Positions 1-8,008 of a stretch of 59,304 nt of DNA are shown here, piece by piece. Under the pieces are notes generated by a model. That model saw nothing but the letters and a program-made list of their open reading frames with translations. It had not been told where the DNA came from and made no database searches. The DNA is from Verrucomicrobiota bacterium (GTDB lineage: Bacteria > Verrucomicrobiota > Verrucomicrobiia > Opitutales > Opitutaceae). Where the stretch lies: the NCBI GenBank assembly GCA_023426435.1, contig JAFAAS010000139.1:1-59304 (forward strand), given 5' to 3'. How positions within the stretch are numbered: position 1 is the stretch's first letter; every line of letters begins with the position of its first letter. Position numbers and translations under genes: made by a program.

Positions 1-193
1 CGATGGACTCGTCGCGGGCCGTGACCGCGAGAGAAGCGGGTTTAGGCGTGTCGGGATGAGTCGCGGCGAGCCAGCGGCCCATGCCGGCAACGGCGGCCAT
101 GAAGATCGCGACGCCGGCGAGAACGGCGAGAAGCGCGAGCCACTGATTGCCGAACAGAGGCGCTGGGGCGGCGGCGAGAAAGGTCGGTGACAT
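1..193 (-). CDS. OadG-like small membrane subunit of a decarboxylase (partial, continues past left edge)
   Basis: Reading leftward from an ATG at 193, the first 64 residues are visible and the gene runs off the window. They show a short N-terminus, one hydrophobic segment (about residues 17-38, rich in Leu/Ala/Val) and then a Pro/Ala-rich hydrophilic stretch. This is the layout of the gamma/delta (OadG/MmdD) subunits of sodium-pumping decarboxylases, which are small single-span proteins that hold the complex together. The call rests on this shape and on its place 46 bases downstream of the carboxyltransferase gene; sequence conservation in this family is weak. The biotin carrier and the membrane decarboxylase subunit are not in the window and would be expected just to the left. 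Confidence 0.6.
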   Translation of the reverse strand, partial: MSPTFLAAAPAPLFGNQWLALLAVLAGVAIFMAAVAGMGRWLAATHPDTPKPASLAVTARDESI

Positions 194-207
194 GGATGAA
201 GAGGAAG

Positions 208-229
208 ACCCTGCGCTCCCGCGCAGGGT
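208..229 (-). terminator. Strong hairpin between mmdA and the OadG-like gene
   Basis: Perfect 9-base arms (ACCCTGCGC and GCGCAGGGT) enclose a TCCC loop. There is no T-run after it on the minus strand, so it is more likely an mRNA-stabilising or attenuating hairpin between two cotranscribed genes than a full intrinsic terminator. Such a structure could set the ratio of the large and small subunits; that role is inferred. Confidence 0.4.
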
Positions 230-239
230 AACGTTTGGT

Positions 240-1793
240 TCAGAGCGGAATGTTGCCGTGCTTTTTCGGCGGACGGGTTTCGCGCTTCGAGAGCGAGTTG
301 CGCAGCGCCATTGCAACGATCCCGCGAGTCTGGGCGGGCTCGATGACATCGTTGATCATCGCCTTGGCGGCGGCCTCGTAGGGCGAGGAGAACTTCTCGC
401 GGTATTCCTGCGCGAGCTGCGCGGCCTTCTTCTTCGGATCCGGGGCGGCGGCGATTTCCTTTTTGAACAGGACGCTGACCGCGCCCTCGGCGCCCATCAC
501 GGCGATCTCAGCGGTGGGCCAGGCGTAAACGGCATCGGCGCCCATGTCGCGGCTGCACATCGCTAGATACGCGCCGCCGTAGGCCTTGCGCATGATCACG
601 GTGATCTTCGGCACGGTGGCCGCGGCGTAAGCGAAGAGCATCTTGGCGCCGTGGCGGATGATGCCGCCGCGCTCCTGCTGGACGCCGGGCATGAAGCCGG
701 GGATGTCGACGAGCGTGACCACGGGGATGTTGAACACATTGCAAAGTCGGATGAACCGCGCGCCCTTGTCGGACGAATCGATGTCGAGCGTGCCGGCTTT
801 CACGGCCGGCTGATTGGCGATGATGCCGACGACGATGCCCTGTATCCGGCCGAAGCCTACAACGATGTTGCGGGCGAAATCCTTCTGGACCTCGAGGAAG
901 TCGGCGTGATCGACGAGCAGCTCGATGACCTTGAGGACATCGAGCGGAGCCTTCGAATCCTCGGGCACGAGCGCGTTCATGCGTTCGTCGAGCTCCATGG
1001 TGACCGCCGGAGTCGGTTTGTGCGGCGGATCCATGATGTTGTTCGACGGGAGGAAGCTCAGGAGCTTGCGCGCAATGGCGAAGGCGTGGCGGTCGTCGTC
1101 GGCGACGAAGTGAATGTTGCCGGAAATCGACGCGTGTGCGGTGGCACTGCCGATGTCGTCCATCGTGGTGGTCTGGCCGGTGGCGGCCTTGATCACCTCG
1201 GGACCGCAGATGAACATCTGCGCGTTCTTCTTCGTCATGATGATGAAGTCGGTGAGGGCGGGCGAGTAGGCGGCGCCGCCGGCGCACGGACCGGCGATGA
1301 TGGAGATCTGCGGCACGACGCCGGAGAGCAGGACGTTGCGGAAGAAGATCTGGCCGTAACCGGACAGGGCGTCGTCGCCCTCCTGAATGCGCGCGCCGCC
1401 GGAGTCGTTGATGCCGATGAGCGGCATGCCGGCTTCCATGGCGTAGTCCATGAGATCGCAGACCTTCTTGGAGTGGATGCGGCCGAGAGCGCCCCCGCCG
1501 ACGGTGAAATCGTGGCTGAAGCAGGCGACTGGGCGGCCATCGATGTAGCCGACGCCGGTAACGACGCCATCGCCGGGGAAGGATTTCTTTTCGAGCCCGA
1601 AGTGGTGGCAGTCGTGTTCGGCGTGCATGCCGGACTCGAGAAAGCTGCCGGCCTGGAAGAGAGCTTCGATGCGTTCACGGGCGGTGAGCAGCCCCTTTTT
1701 TTTGCGCTCGGCAATTTTGTCGGGGCCACCGCCGGCGGAGGCCGCGGCGCGACGTTTGTGCAGCTCTTCGAGCAGGGCAGGTGAGATGGCCAT
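240..1793 (-). CDS. mmdA: Methylmalonyl-CoA decarboxylase carboxyltransferase (alpha) subunit
   Basis: 517-residue acyl-CoA carboxyltransferase of normal family length. It would transfer the carboxyl group of methylmalonyl-CoA (or propionyl-CoA in the carboxylase direction) to or from biotin in the cytoplasm. Visible family features are the glycine-rich CoA/oxyanion segments GGARIQEG and GPCAGGAAYSPAL in the N-terminal half, GPEVIKAATGQ, and GGAYLAMCSRDMGAD in the C-terminal half. The start chosen is the ATG at 1793 (MAISPALLEEL); the open frame extends further upstream only as a shadow of the epimerase gene. It lies 26 bases after the epimerase stop and is followed by an OadG-like gene, which favours the sodium-pumping decarboxylase over propionyl-CoA carboxylase beta. 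The families are close, so a PccB-type role cannot be excluded without seeing the membrane subunit. Confidence 0.88.
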   Translation of the reverse strand: MAISPALLEELHKRRAAASAGGGPDKIAERKKKGLLTARERIEALFQAGSFLESGMHAEHDCHHFGLEKKSFPGDGVVTGVGYIDGRPVACFSHDFTVGGGALGRIHSKKVCDLMDYAMEAGMPLIGINDSGGARIQEGDDALSGYGQIFFRNVLLSGVVPQISIIAGPCAGGAAYSPALTDFIIMTKKNAQMFICGPEVIKAATGQTTTMDDIGSATAHASISGNIHFVADDDRHAFAIARKLLSFLPSNNIMDPPHKPTPAVTMELDERMNALVPEDSKAPLDVLKVIELLVDHADFLEVQKDFARNIVVGFGRIQGIVVGIIANQPAVKAGTLDIDSSDKGARFIRLCNVFNIPVVTLVDIPGFMPGVQQERGGIIRHGAKMLFAYAAATVPKITVIMRKAYGGAYLAMCSRDMGADAVYAWPTAEIAVMGAEGAVSVLFKKEIAAAPDPKKKAAQLAQEYREKFSSPYEAAAKAMINDVIEPAQTRGIVAMALRNSLSKRETRPPKKHGNIPL

Positions 1794-1819
1794 GGTGAAA
1801 GTGGGGTTGAGGGAGCCGG

Positions 1820-2227
1820 TTATTTTGAAATCGGGGCGCAGAACTCGGTGAGCACTCCGTGAGTCGACTTGGGGTGGAGGAAGGCGACGAGTTTTCCGCC
1901 GGCGCCCTCGAACGGCTTTTCGTTGATAAGGCGGCAGCCGTTGGCGGCGGCCTGGCCGAGCTGAGCGACGATGTCGGTGGTGCCGAACGCGACGTGGTGA
2001 ATGCCCTCGCCGTTTTTCTCGATGAACTTGGCGATCGGGCTCTCGGGCGACGTGGGCTCGAGCAATTCGAGGTGAACCTCGCCGACGGTGAAGAATGCGG
2101 TGCGGACCTTCTGCGAAGGGACTTCTTCGCGGTGCTCGCACACGAGACCGAGGGTTTTTTCGTAGTGCGGAATCGCTTCGTCGAGTGAACGGACGGCGAT
2201 GCCGAGGTGGTCGATTTTGGTGATCAT
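1820..2227 (-). CDS. mce: Methylmalonyl-CoA epimerase
   Basis: 135-residue vicinal-oxygen-chelate (glyoxalase fold) protein, typical epimerase size. It interconverts (R)- and (S)-methylmalonyl-CoA, linking the mutase to the decarboxylase. Two beta-alpha-beta-beta-beta modules are visible: an N-terminal HLGIAVRSLDEAI segment containing the first metal-binding His, a VHLELLEP strand with the metal-binding Glu, and a second module starting GIHHVAFGT. The family uses a His/His/Glu metal site and these residues are in the expected places. It is the first gene of the leftward operon with mmdA and lies back to back with the mutase genes. Confidence 0.92.
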   Translation of the reverse strand: MITKIDHLGIAVRSLDEAIPHYEKTLGLVCEHREEVPSQKVRTAFFTVGEVHLELLEPTSPESPIAKFIEKNGEGIHHVAFGTTDIVAQLGQAAANGCRLINEKPFEGAGGKLVAFLHPKSTHGVLTEFCAPISK

Positions 2228-2298
2228 GTCGGTGGGCCTAATGACGCGTCGAGCGTCGGCTCAGTATGCCGGATGGGGATCGGGGCGGCATCGCATGT

Positions 2299-2328
2299 CT
2301 TGCCTAATTATAAGCGTTCCTTGGCAAG
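2299..2328. promoter_or_regulatory. Inverted repeat in the divergent mce/mutA promoter region
   Basis: Arms CTTGCC and GGCAAG flank an A+T-rich centre in the 161-base gap between the epimerase start and the mutase small-subunit start. The centre contains TATAAT on the minus strand (2307-2312). An A+T-rich word overlapped by an inverted repeat in a divergent gap is the usual layout of a repressor site serving both operons. No good -35 box was found at the right spacing, so the promoter itself is not proven. Confidence 0.3.
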
Positions 2329-2388
2329 ATCTGCGGAGCAGCGGAAGTGATGAAAAACTAGAGTGGGTCATCGCTAGAAATTCATCTC

Positions 2389-4512
2389 ATGGCTGCCACC
2401 TCCGATCTTCCCCCGGCCTCGCCCGATTCGCTGACTGACGCGCTTGCGCGTTGGCGCGCCACCGTGGAGGCCGAACTCAAAGGAGTGCCCTTCGAAAAGA
2501 AGCTGGTCACGCGCACGTTTGAAGGCATTGCGCTGCAACCGCTCTATACGCGGGCCGACTTGGAGCACATCGAAGCGTTGGAAGCTGCGCCGGGTGAGGC
2601 GCCGTTTGTTCGAGGCGTGCGTCCGCTGGGTTACAAATCGCGGCCGTGGGAGGTTGCACAGAAAACCGCGGCGACGAATGCGGCGGAGTTCAATGCGCAG
2701 GTGCTGGCGGATCTAATGACTGGCCAGAATTGCGTGGTGCTCACTCCGGATCGGGCCTCGCGTCGGGGGTTGGATCCGGATGCGGCTCGCGCGGACGAGG
2801 TCGGTGTCGAAGGCGTATCGCTGGCGGATGTGGACGATATGACGAAAGCGCTCCACGGCGTCGATCTCGGCGCGGTGCCGGTGCATATTCGCGGCGGAGC
2901 GAGCGCGGTTGCGATCGCGAGCCTGTATCTGGAAGCGGCGCGCCGTCGCGGCATGGGTTGGTCGAATCTCACCGGCAGCCTGACTGCGGATCCGATCGCG
3001 GCCTGGGCGGGCAGCGGACAGCTGGCGACGAAACTGGATCGGATGTATGGCGATCTGGCCGGTTGGACGAACTGGGCGGAGATGTATCTCCCGGAACTGC
3101 GGACGATCGGAGTCGACGCGACCCTGTGGGGCAACGCGGGAGCGGTCGCGACGCAGGAGCTGGCGTTGGCGCTGGCGACGGCGACGGCGTATCTCCGCGA
3201 GTTGAGGCAGCGTGGCGTGGCGCCGAAAGTCGCGGCGGCGCGGATGGTTTTCCAGTTCGCGGTTGGCCCGCAGTTCTTCATGGAGCTGGCGAAGTTCCGC
3301 GCGTTTCGACCGTTGTGGCTGCGGGTGACGCAGGCCTTCGGGGTGAAGGCGGAGGATGCGGCGGCGGCGACGCTGCACGCGGAAACCGCGCAGTGGAACA
3401 AGACGCTGCTCGATCCGCATGTGAACATGCTGCGCGCGACGACCGAGGCGCTCTCGGCCGTGCTGGGCGGTTGTGACGCGCTGCATATTGCGCCCTTCGA
3501 CGAGGTGTCGGGTCGGACGACGGATTTCTCGCGGCGCATTGCCCGCAACGTGCACACGCTCCTCGCGGAAGAGTTTCATTTCGCCGAGACGGCGGATCCG
3601 GCCGGCGGCTCGTGGTATGTCGAAAAACTTACGGACGAGGTGGCGCGGCGCGCCTGGGCGGAATTCCAGGAGATCGAGAAACGCGGCGGAATCGTCGCGG
3701 CATTGGAATCTGGATACGCGCAGGAAATCGTCGGCAAGGCGGCGATGGAAAAGCGCGATGCGGTGGCGAAACGCCGCCTTGGGCTCGTGGGCACGAACCT
3801 GTTTCCGAACCTGAAGGAGAAACCCCTGGCAAAGAACGTCGTGGTGAACTCCGAACCCGCGGCGATCCGGGCCGGTGAAATCGGCAAACGCCGCAAACCG
3901 ATCCCTGCGCCGAAAATAGGCGGAGATTGGGCGAAGAGTTTTGGCGAGTTGCTCGCGGCGGCGCGGGCTGGAGCGACGATCGGGCAGTTGACGCAGTGGT
4001 TGCCTGGCGGGGACGAACCGGCGCCGATGATCGCGACGGTGCCGGCCTTGCGCGTCGCGGCGGGCTTCGAGGCGCTGCGGGAGGCCACGAGCTCCTTCGC
4101 CGAGCGAACGGGGGCGCGTCCGCGGGTGTTCCTCGCGAAGATGGGTCCGCCGTTGCAGCACAAGGCGCGAGCGGATTTCTCGGCTGGATTCTTCACGGTC
4201 GGCGGATTCGAAGTGCTCGCGAAGCAAAGCTTCACGACAGCGGAAAGCGCCGCGGAGGCGGCGTCGAAATCGGGCGCCCGGGTGGTGGTGCTGTGTTCGA
4301 GCGACGAGACGTATCCGGAGCTGCTGCCGGTGTTCGGACGGGAACTGAAGACGGCGGCGCCGGATTCAATCCTGGTGCTGGCGGGACTGCCGGCGGAGGC
4401 GGCGACGATCGCGCGCTTCCGGGAGTCCGGCGTCGATGAATTCATTCACCTTCGCGCCAACGTTCACGACGTTTTGGCGAACCTGTTGAAACAGATTGGA
4501 GTGCTCGCATGA
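2389..4512 (+). CDS. mutA: Methylmalonyl-CoA mutase small (beta) subunit
   Basis: 707 residues, homologous in layout to the large subunit but without the cobalamin-binding DxHxxG motif, as expected for the catalytically inactive partner of a heterodimeric mutase. The family TIM-barrel is recognisable, including the FVRGVRPLGYKSRPWEVAQ segment (residues about 72-90) and ADPAGGSWYVE (residues about 402-412). The final 150 residues form a degenerate B12-type Rossmann domain. The start is the ATG at 2389. It overlaps the large-subunit gene by four bases (ATGA), indicating translational coupling and equimolar production. Confidence 0.93.
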   Translation: MAATSDLPPASPDSLTDALARWRATVEAELKGVPFEKKLVTRTFEGIALQPLYTRADLEHIEALEAAPGEAPFVRGVRPLGYKSRPWEVAQKTAATNAAEFNAQVLADLMTGQNCVVLTPDRASRRGLDPDAARADEVGVEGVSLADVDDMTKALHGVDLGAVPVHIRGGASAVAIASLYLEAARRRGMGWSNLTGSLTADPIAAWAGSGQLATKLDRMYGDLAGWTNWAEMYLPELRTIGVDATLWGNAGAVATQELALALATATAYLRELRQRGVAPKVAAARMVFQFAVGPQFFMELAKFRAFRPLWLRVTQAFGVKAEDAAAATLHAETAQWNKTLLDPHVNMLRATTEALSAVLGGCDALHIAPFDEVSGRTTDFSRRIARNVHTLLAEEFHFAETADPAGGSWYVEKLTDEVARRAWAEFQEIEKRGGIVAALESGYAQEIVGKAAMEKRDAVAKRRLGLVGTNLFPNLKEKPLAKNVVVNSEPAAIRAGEIGKRRKPIPAPKIGGDWAKSFGELLAAARAGATIGQLTQWLPGGDEPAPMIATVPALRVAAGFEALREATSSFAERTGARPRVFLAKMGPPLQHKARADFSAGFFTVGGFEVLAKQSFTTAESAAEAASKSGARVVVLCSSDETYPELLPVFGRELKTAAPDSILVLAGLPAEAATIARFRESGVDEFIHLRANVHDVLANLLKQIGVLA

Positions 4513-6668
4513 AAGACTCACCCGATTTTACCAAGCTCGCGTATGATGCGTTTGCGTTCAGCGGCGGCGGCAGTGCCGCGGGCGTGAACGCCCCGGCGGA
4601 GCAGACGTATGAGCAGATTCCGGTGAAGCCGGTGTTCACCGCGGCGGACCTGCCGCCGGCGGAGGAGCTCGACACGATGCCGGGCCTCGCGCCGTTCACG
4701 CGCGGACCCTACGCCACGATGTATGTGCAGAAGCCGTGGACCGTGCGCCAATACGCGGGGTTTTCGACGGCAGAGGAGTCGAACGCGTTTTATAAGCGAA
4801 ATCTCGCGGCCGGGCAGGCGGGATTGTCGGTGGCGTTCGATCTCGCGACGCATCGCGGCTACGACAGCGATCACCCCCGCGTGGTGGGCGACGTCGGCAA
4901 GGCGGGTGTGGCGATCGACTCGATCATGGACATGCAGACCCTGTTCAAGGACATCCCGCTGAACAAGGTGTCGGTGTCGATGACGATGAACGGCGCGGTG
5001 CTGCCGGTGATGGCGTTTTATATCTGTGCGGCGCTGGAGCAGGGCGCGAAGCTGGAGGAGCTTTCGGGCACGATTCAGAACGACATTCTGAAGGAGTTCA
5101 TGGTGAGGAATACGTATATTTATCCGCCGACTCCCTCGATGAAGATCATCGCGGACATCTTCGCTTACACGTCGAAGAACATGCCGAAGTTCAACTCGAT
5201 CTCGATCTCCGGTTATCACATGCAGGAGGCGGGAGCGACGGCCGATCTGGAGCTCGCTTACACGCTGGCGGATGGACTCGAGTATTTGCGCACCGGAGTG
5301 AAGGCGGGGCTGGATGTGGATGCGTTTGCGCCGCGGCTCTCGTTCTTCTGGGCGATTGGGAAGAACTTCTTCATGGAAGTCGCGAAGATGCGCGCGGCCC
5401 GCACGCTGTGGTCGGAGATCGTCGGTCAGTTCAATCCGAAGAATCCCAAATCGCGTGCGCTGCGGACGCATTCGCAGACCTCGGGCTGGTCGCTGACGGA
5501 GCAGGATCCGTTCAACAATGTCGCGCGCACGTGCCTGGAGGCGTTGGCGGCAGCGACGGGGCACACGCAGTCGTTGCACACGAATGCGCTGGATGAAGCG
5601 ATCGCGTTGCCGACGGACTTTTCGGCGCGGATCGCGCGCAATACGCAGCTGCACCTGCAGCAGGAAACGGGCATCTGCAACGTCGTCGATCCGTGGGGCG
5701 GCAGTTACTACGTCGAGTATTTGACGCACGAACTCATCGCGAAGGCGCGCGAGCATCTGGCGGAAGTCGAGAAGCTCGGTGGCATGACCAAGGCGATCGA
5801 GGCGGGAATTCCGAAGCTCCGCATCGAGGAGGCGGCGGCGCGTCGCCAGGCGAAGATCGATTCCGGCAAGGAGACGATCGTCGGGTTGAACAAATACCGG
5901 CTCGAGAAGGAAGCGGCGCTGGACATCCTCGAAGTCGACAACACGGCGGTGCGCGAGGCGCAGATCAAGCGGTTGAAAGAGCTCCGTGCGACGCGCGACG
6001 AAGCGAAGTGCCGCGAAGCCCTGAAGGCGCTGACGAACTCCGCCAAGTCCGGCGAAGGCAATCTGCTCGAGTTGGCCGTATCCGCGGCGCAAGCACGCGC
6101 GACGCTGGGCGAAATCTCGGATGCGCTTGAAGTGGTGTTTGGCCGGTATCAGGCCCAGATTCGCTCGATCTCCGGCGTGTATCGGCAGGAATTCGGGGAG
6201 GACAGAGGCATGCAGAAGATCAAAGACAAAATCGCACAGTTCGAAGCTCGCGAAGGCCGCCGGCCGCGCGTGTTGATTGCGAAGCTCGGCCAGGATGGAC
6301 ACGACCGCGGGGCGAAAGTCGTCGCGACGGCGATGGCCGATCTCGGTTTCGACATCGACATCGGGCCGCTCTTCCAGACGCCGGAGGAAGCGGCGCGGCA
6401 GGCGGTGGAGAACGACGTGCACGCGGTGGCGATGAGCTCGCTTGCGGCGGGGCACAAGACCTTGCTCCCGCAGTTGCGCGACGCGCTGAAGGCGCTGGGG
6501 CGGGAAGACATCGTGTTGATCTGCGGCGGGGTGATTCCGGCGCAGGACTACGATTTCCTGCTGGCGAACGGCGCGAGTGCGATCTTCGGGCCGGGCACGG
6601 TGATTCCGCAGTCGGCTGCGAAGATCATGGATCTGTTGTTGGAAAGATTGGAGGAGGTGGGCGTGTGA
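4509..6668 (+). CDS. mutB: Methylmalonyl-CoA mutase large (alpha) subunit
   Basis: 719-residue adenosylcobalamin-dependent mutase that interconverts succinyl-CoA and (R)-methylmalonyl-CoA in the cytoplasm. The N-terminal barrel has the family segment FTRGPYATMYVQKPWTVRQY near residues 62-81 and the conserved LSVAFDLATHRGYDSDHPRV region. The C-terminal cobalamin domain has D596-G-H598-D-R-G601, where the His is the lower axial cobalt ligand, followed by ALGREDIVLICGG. With the epimerase and decarboxylase it completes the succinyl-CoA to propionyl-CoA branch. No cobalamin riboswitch was seen upstream of the pair. Confidence 0.96.
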   Translation: MKDSPDFTKLAYDAFAFSGGGSAAGVNAPAEQTYEQIPVKPVFTAADLPPAEELDTMPGLAPFTRGPYATMYVQKPWTVRQYAGFSTAEESNAFYKRNLAAGQAGLSVAFDLATHRGYDSDHPRVVGDVGKAGVAIDSIMDMQTLFKDIPLNKVSVSMTMNGAVLPVMAFYICAALEQGAKLEELSGTIQNDILKEFMVRNTYIYPPTPSMKIIADIFAYTSKNMPKFNSISISGYHMQEAGATADLELAYTLADGLEYLRTGVKAGLDVDAFAPRLSFFWAIGKNFFMEVAKMRAARTLWSEIVGQFNPKNPKSRALRTHSQTSGWSLTEQDPFNNVARTCLEALAAATGHTQSLHTNALDEAIALPTDFSARIARNTQLHLQQETGICNVVDPWGGSYYVEYLTHELIAKAREHLAEVEKLGGMTKAIEAGIPKLRIEEAAARRQAKIDSGKETIVGLNKYRLEKEAALDILEVDNTAVREAQIKRLKELRATRDEAKCREALKALTNSAKSGEGNLLELAVSAAQARATLGEISDALEVVFGRYQAQIRSISGVYRQEFGEDRGMQKIKDKIAQFEAREGRRPRVLIAKLGQDGHDRGAKVVATAMADLGFDIDIGPLFQTPEEAARQAVENDVHAVAMSSLAAGHKTLLPQLRDALKALGREDIVLICGGVIPAQDYDFLLANGASAIFGPGTVIPQSAAKIMDLLLERLEEVGV

Positions 6669-6681
6669 AAGAAGCCCGGCC

Positions 6682-6715
6682 GGCGAGGCGTTTCGGCTCG
6701 GCGGGAGGCCTCGCC
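6682..6715. repeat. Hairpin after mutB (REP-like)
   Basis: GGCGAGGC at 6682-6689 pairs with GCCTCGCC at 6708-6715 across an 18-base loop. It lies 13 bases after the mutB stop and resembles the GGCGAGGA.GCCTCG element at 17424-17438. It may act as an mRNA-stabilising element between mutB and meaB. Confidence 0.45.
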
Positions 6716-6750
6716 CTATCGTGATGAAGCAAGGACGTGCGATTACTGAA

Positions 6751-6776
6751 CCGTCCGACGGGACGTCGGGCTCCAC
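6751..6776. repeat. REP-like element just before meaB start
   Basis: CCGAC and GTCGG arms around GGGAC, followed by the tail GGGCTCCACC. The same core and tail occur at 7978-8004 and 17456-17482. It lies directly before the ATG at 6778, which is why that ATG is preferred over the in-frame GTG at 6721: otherwise an intergenic repeat would be translated. Confidence 0.55.
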
Positions 6777-6777
6777 C

Positions 6778-7899
6778 ATGAAAGCGCTGCACGAAGGGTG
6801 CCCGCAGCCCCGGCCGGATTGGGTGCCGGAAGATGCGGGGCCGGCGTTTGCGACGTGGGTGTTGCAAGGGGCGCGGCCGTCGGGGCTGGTTCCGCGCACG
6901 AAGCTGCCGGTGCGGCGGAAGGCGCTGTCGCTGGAGGATTACGTGTTCGGCGTGCTCGGCGCGGATCCCATGGTGGTGGCGCGCGCGATCACGCTCGTGG
7001 AAAGCAATGCGCCGGCGCATCAGGAGATGGCGCAGCAGATGTTGGAGAAGTTGCTGCCGCACACCGGCGGCGCGAAGCGGATCGGGATCACGGGAATTCC
7101 GGGCGCGGGAAAAAGCACGTTCATCGAGACATTTGGATGCCATGTGATCGAGGAAGGCCATCGGGTGGCGGTGTTGGCGATCGATCCGTCGAGCAGCATT
7201 TCGGGGGGAAGCATCCTGGCGGACAAAGTGCGGATGGAGAAACTGAGCCGGATGCACGGCGCGTTTATCCGGCCGTCGCCGTCGGGAGGATCGCTCGGAG
7301 GGGTGGCCCGAAAAACGCGCGAAGCGATGCTCGTGTGCGAAGCGGCGGGTTACGATGTGATCATCGTCGAGACGGTCGGCGTGGGGCAGAACGAAGTCTC
7401 GGTGCGATCGATGGTGGATTTCTTTCTCGTGCTGATGATCGCGGGCGCGGGGGACGAGATGCAGGGTATCAAGAAAGGCGTGATCGAACTCGCGGACACG
7501 CTGGTGATCAACAAGGCCGACGGAGACAATATCGCGCGAGCCACGGCGGCGCAGGCGGAGATGCGGCGGGTGTTGCACTATCTGCATCCCGCAACGCTGG
7601 GCTGGAGCACGCCGGCGTTGTTGGCGTCGGCGTGGACCGGCAAGGGGGTCGACGAAGTCTGGCGCGTGACGGAGGATTATTTCAAAACCTCGCGCGCGAG
7701 CGGCGAGCTGGAGCGGAGGCGGCGAACGCAGGCGGTGGAATGGATGCACGCCTTGATCGCGGAAAGCCTGCGAACGAAGTTCTATGCTTCGGAGGAAGTG
7801 AAGTCGCGTATCGGTTTCGTGGAGACAGCGGTCGCGAATGGGAGGAAACCGGCGATGGCGGCAGCGATGGAGATGTTGAAAGTGGCGGGATTGGCGTAA
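6778..7899 (+). CDS. meaB: Methylmalonyl-CoA mutase-associated GTPase (MeaB/ArgK family)
   Basis: G3E-type P-loop GTPase that gates cobalamin delivery to, and protects, methylmalonyl-CoA mutase. With the ATG at 6778 the protein has 373 residues. Visible are the Walker A GIPGAGKST (106-114), the AIDPSSSISGGSILADKVRM segment typical of MeaB switch I, the VETVGVGQNE switch region with its Walker B Asp replaced by Glu as in this family, and the VINKADGDN guanine-specificity region. An upstream GTG/ATG at 6721/6724 would add 19/18 residues translated through a REP-like repeat and is disfavoured. The C-terminal dimerisation arm is present. It is the third gene of the rightward mutase operon. Confidence 0.93.
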   Translation: MKALHEGCPQPRPDWVPEDAGPAFATWVLQGARPSGLVPRTKLPVRRKALSLEDYVFGVLGADPMVVARAITLVESNAPAHQEMAQQMLEKLLPHTGGAKRIGITGIPGAGKSTFIETFGCHVIEEGHRVAVLAIDPSSSISGGSILADKVRMEKLSRMHGAFIRPSPSGGSLGGVARKTREAMLVCEAAGYDVIIVETVGVGQNEVSVRSMVDFFLVLMIAGAGDEMQGIKKGVIELADTLVINKADGDNIARATAAQAEMRRVLHYLHPATLGWSTPALLASAWTGKGVDEVWRVTEDYFKTSRASGELERRRRTQAVEWMHALIAESLRTKFYASEEVKSRIGFVETAVANGRKPAMAAAMEMLKVAGLA

Positions 7900-7912
7900 T
7901 GGGGCGATGGAG

Positions 7913-7937
7913 AAGTGTCATACATTAGATGACACTT
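7913..7937. repeat. 25-bp palindromic element, copy 1
   Basis: Arms AAGTGTCA and TGACACTT flank a nine-base centre, 13 bases after the meaB stop and between convergent genes. It has the same outer arms and total length as the palindrome at 15596-15620. It could be a bidirectional terminator stem (no long T-run) or a dispersed repeat. Confidence 0.5.
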
Positions 7938-7977
7938 TGAAGAATGAAGGGGCGGTGGGGATGCGATGCGTTAGCGG

Positions 7978-8004
7978 CCCGACGGGGACGTCGGGCTCCG
8001 CCGG
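7978..8004. repeat. REP-like hairpin between meaB and the propeller-like gene
   Basis: CCCGAC, loop GGGGAC, GTCGGG, followed by the tail CTCCGCC. This is the same family as 6751-6776 and 17456-17482. It sits five bases from the end of the leftward gene. Confidence 0.55.
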
Positions 8005-8008
8005 ATGA

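Noticed and set aside
1794..2141. N-terminal extension of the carboxyltransferase frame
   Set aside because: The extension is Arg/His-rich antisense-like sequence overlapping the epimerase gene; the family N-terminus begins at the ATG at 1793.
4518..6899. Minus-strand open frame of 793 codons opposite mutB
   Set aside because: Arg/His-rich shadow of a conserved gene (mutB) whose own domains are unambiguous.
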